This document shows positions 1 through 12,739 of a stretch of DNA of 64,000 bases, in pieces. The notes below the pieces were generated by a model that had not been told where the DNA came from, made no database searches, and was given only the letters and a program-made list of their open reading frames with translations. This DNA is from Trifolium pratense (lineage: Eukaryota > Streptophyta > Magnoliopsida > Fabales > Fabaceae): NCBI RefSeq assembly GCF_020283565.1, contig NC_060060.1, forward strand, positions 1,922,001 through 1,986,000, given 5' to 3'. Each line of letters starts with the position of its first letter. The stretch's first letter is position 1. The position numbers were made by a program, and so were the translations under genes.

Positions 1-59
1 TTTTAATATGAGGTAAGCTCTACGAATTTACGAGTTAAAACATTTCTTTTCCACTTAAC

Positions 60-450
60 CAATTGACGTAAAAACTAGATTCTGATGAGTTTGCTGCACA
101 CTCGAACTTCCCAATTCCATTCCACCAGGCCTTTGATTTTTGTTGACCAGACTCAATCCCATAAAACTATCATGCTCGTACATTGTCACACTCGGGCCAC
201 TACTTGAGAATCAACCTGAAGATCCACTTTCAAATAATTTTGAAATTGAATTAAAAACAAATCTTCTAAACTCCTCATAATTCCACCACAAAAGCTTCAC
301 AGGATCCAAATTTATTTTGAAAAAACCACAAATCCAGTGCCGCTCACATCCTTGAGTAAGCCACCACACCCGGCCGCTCCACCATTATTCTTGGAAGTCC
401 CATTCGTATGCGAATCCATCCATGGAGAGGACAGAGGAGGCCACCATCTA
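60..450 (-). pseudogene. RNase H domain relic of a non-LTR retrotransposon
   Basis: Read on the minus strand, the DNA from about 450 down to 60 encodes broken pieces of a plant LINE-type RNase H domain. Around 310-400 it reads GTSKNNGGAAGCGGLL, the usual tDGaSkgn...aGcGGllRd block. Near 290-260 it reads CEAFVVEL followed by a stop where WGVxEGL is expected. Near 215-190, in another frame, it reads LKVDLQVDSQVVA, matching the VElHvDSxxVV block. Stops and frame changes separate the blocks, so this is a dead fragment. It resembles the better kept RNase H fragment at 25.1-25.8 kb. Nothing suggests a host function. Confidence 0.6.
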
Positions 451-490
451 ACATTGAGCCAATCCTTCTTGTTGGGGCTAAGAACATTAA

Positions 491-2144
491 GAATATAGGA
501 GTTTATTTATAATGATTAAGATATGAAAAAATTACTCCAAGTGTATAAGCGAGGAATTCTGAATCCGACCTCTGCATATATAAGTAGGGAATTCATAGGT
601 CGGGTAAAAGAAATCATGCAATTCCTTATTTCTCCAAAGAAGAGCGGTAAGAGTGGCGCAAAGGGGATCCCAATTTTTGTTATAATTTTGAAAAAGAAAA
701 AAAATTGAAGGGAAAAATATTTATTAATCATTTTTTAGAGAATTTGAACCAAGTACCTTAAGTTACAAAACTAAACTTTTACCATATTGAATTAGCATCT
801 CGAATATAATTTTTGTCGTGATTTAAAATCATGGCAAATTTAATCAAGTAGCATGGTATTCCTAATGTTAAATTAATCACCACATTATAATATTTTTTGT
901 TAAATTGCTTATAAATATTTTCAATAGATAAAGAAAAGGGGAAATAGAACATATAACATCACTGATTATTGAATTGCATAGCAGGAACATAAAAATGTAC
1001 TACAGATATATGTACAATTATACTCTACACACACTTGCAATCGTTCTAAACTTTTCTTTTTCAAATAATAAATAATTAATGCACTTCAAAATTTCTAAAG
1101 AGAGTATGAGAAGAAAGAGATTCCATTCTCTCTCAGCATCCTATATTATTTTTTTAGCCTCTTATTATTTAACAAACATTAAATTTAATAGGAAATATGC
1201 TATTATTCCTTCTTTGGATTTCTCTTTCTTTGCTCTTTTTCTTCCTTATCCATGAAAAGCAACCACTTTTCCTGCAAATTTGTTCATCTTTCTTCTTATA
1301 TTCATGCATCACTGTTTCTTCTCTTGTCTCCCATGTGTCTTTGTCCTTCATTTCCACCTGCACATGTATTAATTTGTACCTTACATCAATGATTGTCAAT
1401 TAGGGTTCCCATTATTTCGAAATGGGTCATCTTGACATCCACTCATATTGAGCTCATATCCAATTAATTAATTATAAATAGAAATCTAATAACCATTTTA
1501 ACTTTATTTGATCAATTAATCAATTAATGCTACTAATTGATAAATAGCTAATATAAGGGGGAACTTCAAGTGAGAGGAGAGTTTTATGGTGAGAGATGAG
1601 AGGAATAAACAATGACCATCGGATCAAATTGTACGGTGGAGATTAAAAGTTCCACATAAAATTAACCGCACAAAAATAATACGCTAATATCTTGAAATAT
1701 TATTGCAACGGGTATGGCTATCCCAATCCATGTCAATTTAAGACACAATTCAACTCCATATCTCTGATTAAAAATGACTCAAAAACTATAAAGCTATGGA
1801 TTTTAATAAAGTAAAATCAATGATGATGGGTTTTCATTTTCAAAGCCAAAGAAAAAAGAAACAGTTTCCCGCAGTTCACACTGCAGAGGGAATATACAAG
1901 AGTACTTAAATCTTAGCCGTGTATTATCATCCAATGAATGTTAATCATCCCTCTCATCTCTCATTATAAGACATGCTCTCACTTGAAGTGACTCATTATT
2001 TTTATTTTTATTGAATGCGAATTTATATATGTTAAGTGACTCATTATCAAACAACCCAGTATAATCTTACCAAAAAAAAAAACTATCTAGTATAACCGAT
2101 CATTGGTTAGTCTAATGTTGATTGACGTTGGAATTGATAGGAAG
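491..2144. other. AT-rich intergenic DNA, no gene seen
   Basis: Only short open frames with no recognisable composition or splice partners occur here. A pyrimidine-rich tract lies around 1200-1350. Simple AT-rich sequence makes up the rest. Confidence 0.5.
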
Positions 2145-2406
2145 TGTTAGAAACAATTCAATTTTCTGCAGTTACTTGCTTTGCAAGTTAGTTGTTAGTT
2201 TGATAGTTAGAACAGTTTGTTGTAACTACATTTTGATTGTCTTGTTAGTTACTAACTACTGAGTTAGTTGGTAGTTAGTTTGTTAGATAGATTTACTTGT
2301 TAGTCAAGTAAATGGTCAATTTGTAAACTCTTTAAATTGTACCTTAAGCATCAATAAAAATCAATGAAACTATTCTCTCCCTCTCACACTTTCTTCCACT
2401 CTAACA
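2145..2406. mobile_element. Candidate solo LTR, copia-type ends
   Basis: The segment opens with TGTTAG and closes with CTAACA, the inverted ends typical of plant Ty1/copia LTRs. It is 262 bp long. The interior is rich in GTTAGTT repeats and contains a possible polyadenylation region (AATAAAAATCAATGAAA, about 2351-2367). The flanking 5-mers are GGAAG on the left and GGGAG on the right, one mismatch from a target-site duplication. No internal retrotransposon sequence adjoins either side, so a solo LTR is the simplest reading. Orientation is not fixed. Confidence 0.5.
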
Positions 2407-2500
2407 GGGAGAATCACGGTTTGATCCCCGCAACTACGATCAGGAGAGGCTGAAACCATTTGATGTCAAAATAGACTGGATATTGGTGGTGAAAAAAAAA
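2407..2500 (+). mobile_element. SINE-like fragment with oligo-A tail
   Basis: The segment contains GGTTTGATCCCC, a fair match to a tRNA-type B box, followed by GCAACTACGATCAGG and an A-rich end (GGTGGTGAAAAAAAAA). Reverse-complement relatives occur at 20930-21006 and 53494-53605, which makes this a dispersed family in the window. It directly abuts the candidate LTR. No A box is obvious, so the copy is probably 5' truncated. Confidence 0.45.
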
Positions 2501-3703
2501 CAACTACCTAGTATAATATATTGATTTAACATTATTATTAGGTTTCTCGTATTAATTCACACATTCATAATATTGATAATCGTTTGATTGTGATCTAATA
2601 CTTTATATTCAAATTAGATATTTTTAAATTATAGAATTAAAATTCACATTTATCATACATTAAACAATATATAAGGGAATCCAAATTCGCGTTTAAATTC
2701 ACTTATTTTTGAATTTATGTGAAACATTTTATGGAAATAAATAAGTTTTTATGTAATATATTATAAGTTTTTCGAGATAGTCTATGAGAAAATAGTTCAT
2801 AAAAATACAATTTCTTTTTAGTGAAAACTTTTAAATCAAAATAAAACCATTTATTTACATAAACTATTTTCATAAGCTAAAAAATAAGTCAAATTCGACC
2901 GGACCAACTCATCTTTCATCACACAAGAGAAGAGAACACTTGTGAAAGAGATGTGTGGTGTGGGTAGGTGTACGTGTAGACAGAAAACAACTTGGGGAAA
3001 GTACGGATATGGAGGGACCAAAACTTGAGTGGCATATAGCTAGGCACATGAAATTAATGAAACAAGATATCATATCTAGTACTTCCTTTACCCCTCATTT
3101 TTTACAAATATATTATATATGGAGTTTATGTGGTTACTAATACTAGATTTGATTCTCTATTCTTGGCCTAGGATTTTGTTCCTCTTTTTGATTGTGTTTC
3201 TTTCCTTGATCCATTGGTCAAGTAATTAAAGGTTTGGTAATTCGGTTTAAATTAAGGTTAAAGAAATTGAAAGACCCAAGTTCAAACTACAGTTAAAAAA
3301 ATAGTCAAACAATTTAAACGAATCAAGTCGAAGTTCAAATTACGGTGAGAAAAAAAAAGGTTCAAAACTGTTACAATTTAAAAAAATTGATTCGATGAAA
3401 CAAAATAAGGTTAGACATATCCCTGAAAATCAGAGGGTTTATACCAAAATAAAATAAAATTAAGGTTAGACATGGGATAAATTTGCATTTCAAACTTTAA
3501 AAGTTTTCCCTATCTGTAGAAAGTTCAAACATTTGATTTAACAATAAAATCTAACTTTTCTTTTACTATCATCTAATTTAATCATTAGGGTAGGAGATAT
3601 TAAGTATGATTAAGTACCACATTTCAATTGTGGCATTTTTTTATGTGTTAGCAAGTATTTTTCTCATGAATACCATTAATTCCTTTAAAACACAATATAA
3701 GTT
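2501..3703. other. AT-rich intergenic DNA, possible 3' region of the next gene
   Basis: No coding signal was recognised. The terminal exon of the minus-strand gene at 3966-6258 may lie here, but I could not place it. Confidence 0.4.
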
Positions 3704-3828
3704 TTTTTTTTTTTTCTGTAGACAAGTGGCAAACACCACTAAAACTCACACACACAATTGTAAGATTTAGGTTCGAACTCTGATGAAAATGTTCAACCTA
3801 ACAAGTTGTGCTAGAATGTATGGACAAT
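3704..3828 (-). mobile_element. SINE with 12-bp target-site duplication
   Basis: The element is flanked by perfect 12-bp direct repeats ACAATATAAGTT at 3692-3703 and 3829-3840. On the minus strand it carries GAGTTCGAACC, a near-perfect tRNA-type B box, about 50 bp inside the 5' end. It ends in a long A tract, seen as T's at 3704-3715. A weak A box (TAGCACAACTTG) precedes the B box. These are the hallmarks of a tRNA-derived SINE. It lies 3' of the last placed exon of the gene at 3966-6258. A degenerate relative seems to lie near 10500-10580. Confidence 0.75.
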
Positions 3829-3965
3829 ACAATATAAGTTGATTTCATAGATTTAAGTACCAAAGGAAAAATATATCTAAAGCTAGTTATTAAGGTTTTG
3901 GAATACATTAGATTCTTACCAACAATTATTTGAGAAATGAAGAGAAAGAAAATTCTACTACTTAC

Positions 3966-6258
3966 CTCTTCTTCAGATTTAGTTTTATTGTCATATGAAT
4001 TTGTTGAGTCTTCATTTGTTGACATCTCAATGATGGATGGAGTTAAGGTAGTGCTTGGATTGCTTGAACTAAGACAATGAAGCATACTACTTTGAGTATA
4101 TGCATCTCTTGTCATTTCCTCATTTTCCTTTTCTACATAATGTCAAGAAAAATTATCATCAAATGACTACTTACACTTTATTTGGATAAACAATATAAAT
4201 AAGTGCTTGTAGCATAAGCGCTTATCATATAAAGGCTTATGCAAGTTTAGTTATCATATAAACTATACTATACGTTTTTTTTTTTGAATGGCTATAAGTT
4301 ACTTAAGTTGTTTTCATAAATTATCAATTGACATAAACATTTGCGAGATTGTTTGTAAGCGTTATGGCACAACTATGACATGTCCAAAAGTTATAACTTG
4401 TTTTCATAACTATTCTTCTGGCATAAACATATTTTTAATCAGTTGTGAGAGTTTATATATGCAAACGACTTATGACATGTCCATAAGCTATAAGTCTTTT
4501 CTCTTTTCCATAAATTATCTTAAAGAAGTTAAGAAAATAAGCTCGAAAAAAAAAACTTATGGACATGTCATAAGCTTTTTCTATTAGTACTTATAAGTAG
4601 TCTCGCAAATGCTTATGTCAATAAACAGGTTAAAAAGTTCAAATAAGCTAATTCAAGTATTTAAACAATGTCATGATACATAGAAGCTAGAAAGAACAAA
4701 AGCCAATTAAGTGATTATGAACCTGGACTAAGAAAGTGAAGAGCAACATCTTCTTTTGTGAAACTATAAGTTGAAGCCATTGCCTTTTTTTGAATTTGTC
4801 TTGATGAAAAAACTAGTGGAGCAGACATAGTGATTCTATTTGTTGTTGAGTTTTGAAATAATCTTCCACTAAGTGTTTTTGCAGATAAACATTCCATTGG
4901 TACTTCCCCTGAAAGAGGATTGCATATATATTTTTCTGCTTCATTCCATTTTGAATTCAAAGCAAATCCATCTGGTGATAAACACTCCCAACTTTTATAC
5001 ACTGATCTTGCTTGCAATGCTACATACAATACACCACCATTCAATTAATATAAAAAAAAATAAAATTTAGTTTATATTATTAAGGATTTAATTCATATAC
5101 ACTATCATCATAAAACAAATTATACTCTTAATCAATCATAGTGAGCATGTTCGAATTTGAAGTGAGCTCAACGGAATCCTAGTGAGCCACACATAAGTGT
5201 TGGGAAGTTTGAGGGAGCTCAGGAGAAACATCAGGCTAAATGGTTCAGGACCACAAGAGAAGGATACGCTGCATCTCGACCCAAAATATTAAGGCATTGG
5301 GTTAATGAGTCACTTCTCTTATAAATCCATCATTCTTTCATTCATAGTCAATGTGAGACTTAGCCACTCACACTTGAAACCCGACAATCTCATATCCTAA
5401 AGTTGATCTAATACTAGGATCCTCTCCCGCTCCCCCCACCAAGCCGAACCACAGCTCTGATGCCACTTGTTGGAGAGTTTGGGGAAACACGGGAGAAACA
5501 TCGGGTCAAATGCTCTCTAGGACCACAAGAGATGGAGACGTCACATCTCCACCCAAAACCTTAAGACATTAGGTTAATGAGTCACCTCTCTTATAAACCA
5601 AGAGTAAGTCCACTTGCAAAAACTATGCTTTGGAGTTTCAACAAAATCACAGTGGCTCACTATGATGTTGCCATCATGGTTTATCAAGTTCATCGTAATT
5701 CCAATCATACACTAAAAAAATCACAGGGTCACAGTGATTCTGCCAAACTCACCACTCATCCAAACGTGCACAGTTTGGTTCTATATAAAGTTATGATATG
5801 ATTTACGGTGTATCAAAATTAAACTTGGAGTTATAATAAAACCTTATGCTAATCATCAAGATGGTTCATTTTTAGTACCTTTAAGAGCAGTAGTGAAAGA
5901 ATAAGTTGAAGGGTCAATTTCATCTGCAAAAAACATGACAGAGTTTTTGAGTAAAACTTGATATGTTGAGAAACAAAAATAAGAACTTGTTGAATTGAAA
6001 TGAAAAGAAAATGAATGTACCTTTTAATGTGTAACCAGGAGAAGAAGCAGTGCTAGAAATGGTTATGTTTGATCTAAAAGATTTAGTGTCTTCTCTAAAG
6101 CTTCTTATAATTGATGCTGAATATCTTCTTGATTTTGTGTTCTCTCTACTTATGATTCTACTTTTCATTCCCCATTCTGTTAAGTTGAAATCTAAATCTT
6201 CTTGTTTCATTGAATTATAAGGAGGAGATGATGGTTGCATTTCCAATGTGGATGCCAT
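3966..6258 (-). CDS. Plant-conserved protein of unknown function, four exons placed, C-terminus unresolved
   Basis: Exons on the minus strand are 6258-6021, 5923-5879, 5019-4723 and 4132-3966. All have GT/AG borders and join in frame to 249 codons. The start is ATG at 6258 (MASTLEMQ); an ATG three codons upstream at 6267 is possible. The N-terminal ~80 residues are Ser/Arg-rich and look disordered. The middle is the most protein-like part: a TALKALQARSVYKSWECL segment, then LNSKWNEAEKYICNPLSG, EVPMECLSAKTLSGR and ITMSAPLV. The tail is Ser/Thr/Glu-rich. I know of no assigned reaction for this type of protein. Exon 4 ends in phase 0 at a strong GTAAGT donor, so at least one more short exon is expected to the left. 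If the intron is read through, the frame stops at 3798, inside a SINE. The intron between exons 3 and 4 holds a foldback repeat. Confidence 0.7.
4160..4680. repeat. Foldback repeat in an intron
   Basis: Motifs such as GACATAAACATTTGCGAGA (about 4330) recur inverted as TCTCGCAAATGCTTATGTC (about 4602). The words CATAAGC and GCTTAT recur throughout. This is a MITE-like foldback inside the intron of the minus-strand gene. Exact ends and a target duplication were not found. Confidence 0.45.
5140..5610. repeat. Degenerate direct repeat in an intron
   Basis: Two related blocks, about 5200-5340 and 5473-5605, share AGGACCACAAGAGA, an ACCCAAAA...TTAAG...TTGGGTTAATGAGTCAC core and a CTCTTATAAA end. 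The sequence looks like part of a dispersed legume repeat and not coding DNA. It lies in the intron between exons 2 and 3 of the gene at 3966-6258. Confidence 0.5.
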
Positions 6259-6458
6259 GTGTTTCACAACTGTACCTAAAGCTCAAGGTTTATATACTTA
6301 ATTTTTACAAGTGGCTCTATATATACACAACATGACCAAAACAGAGACTTGAATTGAGAGATTTTTTTTTTTGAAGTAAATTAATATCCAAGCTGTACTT
6401 GAAATTATAGGAAAATATAGTCCACTAAATTATCAATATTTTATTGTAATTTTTTTCC

Positions 6459-6461
<3 letters not shown>

Positions 6462-6508
<47 letters not shown>
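6462..6508. repeat. (TA)n microsatellite
   Basis: About 23 uninterrupted TA dinucleotides lie about 200 bp upstream of the ATG of the gene at 3966-6258. Length is likely polymorphic. Confidence 0.95.
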
Positions 6509-6509
<1 letters not shown>

Positions 6510-9500
6510 GAGCACTTGAGTTGCGAGAGGATTAGGTCTATAAAAGGTGTCAACTTAGTTGAGATGCTTTTTAGGCTCTTTAATATTATTATGCTCTTAG
6601 TTCACCTAAAAAAAATTATCAATATTTTAAAATGATTTATGCAATTGTGAAATATTAATCAAATCCGATCTTTTAATTTCAATTTTGTCCTTGATATTAA
6701 CAACTTAATGGTGGATGGCCCGATCAAAAACCTGATAGAAGGTGACTCATCGAATCGCAGAGAAGACTCATACATCTTAGAGTTGAGAGTTTAACCTAAT
6801 TCAACCTACAAAATCAGCTTATAAGGTCAAAATTGTCTCTATTTTATAAACATATATTTAGATCATCTCACAACTGATATGAGACTTCTTAAAAAAAAAC
6901 GGGCATCTCTTCCCTAGATAATCCAAATTCCTATATTTCAAGTCTATCTTCAATTTTTGTCTTCTTTTGGTTTTCTCATTAAATAATTTATAGTACAGCA
7001 CTAGTAACTTTTTTATTCTTTGACCTATTGGTTGAGGTGAGGTTCTAGTTTATTATTGGCACAAAATTTTGATTCTGTTCTTAGCTGAAGAAAAACAAAA
7101 CATACATTTGTCTACATTTTCCATCAACTACAAATCTTCAATTACTTATGTAGTACATAAATTTTATTTCTGACATCATATTTTTACAATTCTTCATTTG
7201 GCACATTTTTTTTAGCACATGAATTTAAGTCATTGTCAATTTTTTTACTTTCTGGACCTCTTTGTTTGCTAATTATATTCCTACTGTTGTAGGATTTTGT
7301 TTGTGGTGAAAGCAATTGTGTTCATGCATGTGATTGAAGCTGACACTTACTATTTATGAATCATGATTGTGAAATGTAATATATGTTTGTTTTTTAATCA
7401 TTATTTGTGTTATGAATAATTAATGTACTAAGCATATGAAATTTCTTACTAAATGAACAAAATGAAAATTTGTAGTTATGTTGATGGAGCCTTATTTTTA
7501 GAAAGTGGCACTCTTATAAATTAAAGAAAAAAGAAATAGGAAAGGATATAGTACCTAAATCAATCATTTCTTTTTGCCCAACAATGTTTCACTTTTATCC
7601 TAACAATAATTTGTACTACAATGATCACAACCACTTGAAGACTAAAATAAATAAATAAAGATTATATCTCTAGGACTGTTAAAAGATGAATTCTTCGATA
7701 CACATATTATATGAATATGTACTGGTATATTTGCTGAAGTGAATTGTACATTTCCTACAACTAAATGGCAATAAAAGATTCATAATTTTTTTTCTTCAAA
7801 TTATAAACAAAAAATAATCCACACATACTAAGGACAACAAAATATAATAATTTGAAATACGACTTTGTGTTTTCCTTGAAATAAGTTTTATAAAAGATAT
7901 AAAAATAATTTTAATTGGTTATTAGTTATAAGAAAGAGAAGTGAAAGACAACGAATTAAATGTAATTTGCATTTAATTTTATAAGAAACATTAAAAATGT
8001 TAAAAGTTGGTATTTTTGGCTTTAATTTAGAACAACAAAAATTGGTTTATTTTTTATATTTGAAATCACGGGAAGGTTAATATAGTGCAATTTTTTTGTC
8101 AAGTAGTCTAGCTGAAATACAATATATAGTGTATAGTGTATATGCCCCCTTTTTTAATGATGATGTACGTAATATGACAAGAGAAAACACATAATTGTTG
8201 ATGTACATCACGATAAATTATCAAATAATTAGTGGTCATGATTTTGTTATGGAATACAAAAAAAAAATGAAAATTTGAAAAGCATCATTCTTATATTCAC
8301 CTTAAACCTTCTAATGTATTAAGTCGCCCCGGTTGCTCTCGAGGTGAGACACTCGACTATGGAGTCGATAAGAGTGTCATCAAAGTAAGCAAGTTACATA
8401 GATCGTGAACTTTAAAAAATAGGAGACGATTATTAGAAACAAAGGAGGTTTGTTGTGAATAGGTGGTGCAAGACATCTTAAAAATGATGGTAGTAGCGGC
8501 GTTGTTGGAAATGACATCATTACAACAATAATCGATCTTTTTTTCTTTGTTTCTAATATAAAAAAAATTATTGGCGATAATTTTATTCAAAGCGTATCAA
8601 ATACAAATAGAAATACCTCATTTAACTTATGTTAGGTTTCAAGTGTGAGACCGAGTGGTTAAGTTTTATATCGATTATGAATAAGAAGAATGTTAGATTA
8701 TAAGATAGGTGATTCATTAGCCCAATACCTTAAGATTTTGAATTAAAATATAATATCTTCCTTTCTTGTAATCCTGAAATATTTAACTCGATATTTCTCT
8801 CAAGCTCCTCCTAACTCCTCAACATGTTAAACTCAACCATTGATATAACTTCCAAGAAAACCACATCATAATATTGTAACATAGTAAAAGCTCAAAGTGG
8901 GGTGAACCCATGTAGCTTATTACTGTTATCCACGTTGGATTTGATAATGTGATAGCAAAGTAGTATGAGTAAACATTGTTGAGTTGCTTTCATTATGGGC
9001 TGTGAAGTCATTGAAAGTGTATATGTCACTTGTCACACACAAGAGCATATAGTGGTGGAGAATGATTGTCTCTGTAGTTGTGCATATGCATGTCACATGC
9101 TTGTAGCAATCAAAGAATTCAAATTTCCTACCATCACATAATCCTCATTCAGTATTCGAGACATCGATAATCGTTTGATTTTCATCAAACCGGCTAAAAA
9201 TAATGATTAATTTTGACTTTGATTTAGAATCTAAAGTACATAATTTAAATCTAAAATATTCAATTTTAATCAAACGATCATTGATATATTTATTTTAATC
9301 GTGCGGATGCGGTAAATCTTGACTTTATGAGAGTTGGGATGTGGATTGTCTGTTGTAATATGACCACATAGTTTGCTACAGTTTTCAATATCAGTCATTA
9401 ACTATAAATTAGTCAGTCCAAATTAAATATACAATTAAATGATCTTATTCATTAATTCAGATTGGACGATTTAGATATAACTGCGTGACAGCAAATCTAT

Positions 9501-11305
9501 TTTTGGAGAGGGGGTCAGCAATTAAGCTAAAATTGATGGGATAAGGGGTCCTGACATTATGGAAGTGATGGGGTCCCAAACTATGGACCTCTTTCATAGT
9601 CTCAACTTTGTCTGATGTGTATGCTAAGTAGGTATCAAGGGAGGTTCTCTTAGTTGGCAGTTCATATTCCTGCATTTATAGGAGATATCTTTCATCCCCA
9701 CTTATGGCTTCAAGTTAATTGTCTTTTCCTTTCACATGTCCAAACGCATGTTATGAATCTATAGGATAATATAATAGGAGTGCTTAGTAATTAATTAAAC
9801 TAAAGATTAAATATATTTTTGTCCTTATAAATATTTCAAATTTTAGTTTTGGTCCCTATAAAATGTTTTAGCAAGTCTAGGTCCCAAAAATATTTCCTGT
9901 CACGGTTTATGGTCTTTATGTTTTAGTCAACTCATGTATAGCATTTGAATTTTTTTTCTATGCCATTTTTAGTACATTATTGAAATCTCTCGTACAAATG
10001 TTTAAATTTTTTCTATAACATTTTAAATTTTTTACGCTAAAAAATTTATATATAATTCATCTTATGTTAAAAAATTATAAATTTTTATGAGAGAGATTCT
10101 TATAATATTATAAACATTAATACAAAAAAACCATTAAAAATTTGAAAGTACACATTTGATTAAAAGTAGGGATAAAAAATTGCTAAAACTTTTTATAAGG
10201 AAAATACTAAATATTACGCATCCACGAATTGCAAGAAAAACACTTCAACAACCCCATGTTTTCCGTTAAAAGGAAAATTTATATTTTTTAAAATTGATAA
10301 ATTTGTTCATCATGTGATTCTTTCTCGTACTAAATAGTATATCCTTTTTTATAATGACTAGAAATAAAATTCAAGATATTTATAGAGATAAAAAAAACTT
10401 ATTTCACCCAAAGTTGTATAATTTGATCGAATCTACTTAATTACGGTATGACTTGGATGAATTAGTTTGTTGTTTCTTTTTGTTCTTTGAAGATGTGATA
10501 ATTATAATTAGAATTTTACACATATAACTATAAGATTTGAAGTTTGAATTCAAATAAAATTGTCAAGCCTAACCATACCAACATTTGCCAGATGAATTAG
10601 CCTTGTTTTTTTTGGATATAATTAGCCTTGTTTTTATCAGAAAGTTGAGTTAGGCCCTTGTGACAATTGAATTGGTTTTTATATAAGCTCATAAATGTAA
10701 AAAATAAAAAATAATGCAAAAGAATAATTTATTTATTTATTTGAATTTGATTAAATTTGAACACTTACACAAATATTTTCATAACTTTTTATCCAAAAAT
10801 ATAAATAAAATCTTATTATAAAAATATATAAATAAAAGATTCTGTTAACCATCACCAATTATTGAGCAATCCTTTGAGAATAATATCTACAAGCACGTGA
10901 TCAGTCATTATCATTGGTTTATCATTTCTCTTCCTTTTTTTTTTGTTGAAATATCATTCCTTTCTCTATCCTTCAAAACTATTATCCATATTATATAACT
11001 GGATAATTGTTTTTTTTTTTCCTCACTCACCAAATCTCAAGAGGAACAAGAAATCTTGGCCTAAATTATGTTATCAAGCTTAGAGAACAAACTAAGATGT
11101 AAATAAATTCTAAGTACACATTATTCAATAGTGATCAAATTTGAATATCAGTCGAATTTGTTCTTTCAAGTTTATTTACCATTTGAGAGATAGGTGTGTT
11201 TGAAACGAGCAAACAATAAAAATGGGAGTGAAATATTACAATAGATAGCAGAAATGTTTCATTTGTAAACCATAGAATTAGTCCTACGAAATACTCTCTT
11301 CGTAA
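6509..11305. other. Intergenic DNA without a recognisable gene
   Basis: AT-rich sequence with scattered repeat debris. Around 6720-6900 and 8640-8780 there are pieces of the repeat type seen at 5.2-5.6 kb. A decayed foldback of the GTCCCTATAAA type spans roughly 9800-10210. An open frame at 9457-9675 (-), 72 aa, resembles nothing I know and has no supporting splice sites. Confidence 0.5.
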
Positions 11306-11314
11306 TAAAATATA

Positions 11315-12310
11315 GGTTAAATTGCACTTTTGGCCCCCTAAGTTTCAGAAACTTGCAATTTTGGCCCCTTATGTTTCAAAATAGCACTTCTAGCCCCTTA
11401 AGTTTCAGAAAGTTGCGATTTTGTCCCCCTATGTTTCAAAATAGCAATTTTGGCCCCCTAAGTTTCAGTAGTTGCGATTTTGGCCACCTATGTTTCAAAA
11501 TAGCACTTTTGACCACTTATCTTTACCCCTTTTGCAAAAGGTCAATTTTGATCGAGTCAAAGTTGATGTGGCAAGTCACTTAAGTGACTCAGCTGCCACG
11601 TCAGCATTTTTTTGTCATCTTATAATTAAAAAAACTAAAAGAATAAAAAAATAAAAGGAAGAAGTCACGTGCTTTAAATTTATTTTTTCACTAACACACA
11701 TATAATCTCAAATCCTAAAGAATTAACCTAATCCTTCGTGACGTTTATTCAAAAGGATTTCTCACTATACGTAAAAAAAAAAACCTAATCCCAAATCCAA
11801 AAAATAGGAAACAATGGAAATTGGAAACCCTTCGTGCTTTTTATTATGTCATTTTGATTATATTATTTTGATTATGTAATGACTTCTTATATGTAATGAC
11901 TTGATTTGTTATGTCATTTTGATTTAGAAAAGTGTCTTGAACTTCTATTTTGAATGTAATTTCTTATATGTAATAAGTTTGACTTGTTATCTCATTTTAA
12001 TTATGTTATTTTGCCTTGCAGTTTATGCTTAACAGGTTTATATATTATTATGCCACATCAATTTTGACTTGGTCAAAATTAACTTTTGCAAAAAGGGTAA
12101 AGATAGGGGTCAAAAGTGCTATTTTGAAACATAGGGGGTGTCAAAATTGCAACTTTCTGAAACTTAAGGGGCCAAAAATGCTATTTTAAAACATAAGGGG
12201 TCAAAATCACAACTTTTTGAAATTTAGGGGGCCAAAAGTGCTATTTTGAAACATAAGGGGCCAAAATTGCAAGTTTCTAAAACTTAGGGGGCCAAAAGTG
12301 CAATTTAGCC
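11315..12310. mobile_element. Non-autonomous Mutator-like foldback element (996 bp) with 9-bp target duplication
   Basis: The termini are inverted copies: GGTTAAATTGCACTTTTGG on the left and the reverse complement of CCAAAAGTGCAATTTAGCC on the right. The element is flanked by identical 9-mers TAAAATATA at 11306-11314 and 12311-12319. A 9-bp duplication is diagnostic for the Mutator superfamily. Each terminus is made of several tandem units of about 35-40 bp built around CAAAATAGCACTTTTGGCCCC-type words, so each arm is about 250 bp. The middle, about 11600-12050, is non-coding. No transposase is present. Confidence 0.85.
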
Positions 12311-12739
12311 TAAAATATAAGCAAAATTCACTTTTTTAAGTTCATTGCATAATTAATATATCTAGTCACAGAGGAAGTAGTAATTGTCATTGTCACTAGG
12401 CTAGCCCTACAAGGGAAATGGAAAAATACTAGGGAATACTTAATCATCCTATGCAGCAAAACTAATAGAAATGGTCAAATGGGAAAATGCATTAGGCATT
12501 AAAATAACCATAATTTCATCATAATTGAATAAACAATAAAATTATCTTGGTTGTTAATTTGATTATTTATTACATCAACTATAAAATAAACCTTTTTATT
12601 AAAAAAAAAAAAAACTATAAATAAACCTCTAACACCACAAAACATCTTTCAAAATAGAACCAAACAAGCTAGAATGAATGAGAAAATTGCAATCAAATAA
12701 ATATTATTCCAACAAGCAGAGCAGCAAAAATTGCCAAGA

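Noticed and set aside
9457..9675. Minus-strand open frame of 72 codons
   Set aside because: Composition is protein-like but there is no start context, splice partner or known motif, so it was not called as a gene.
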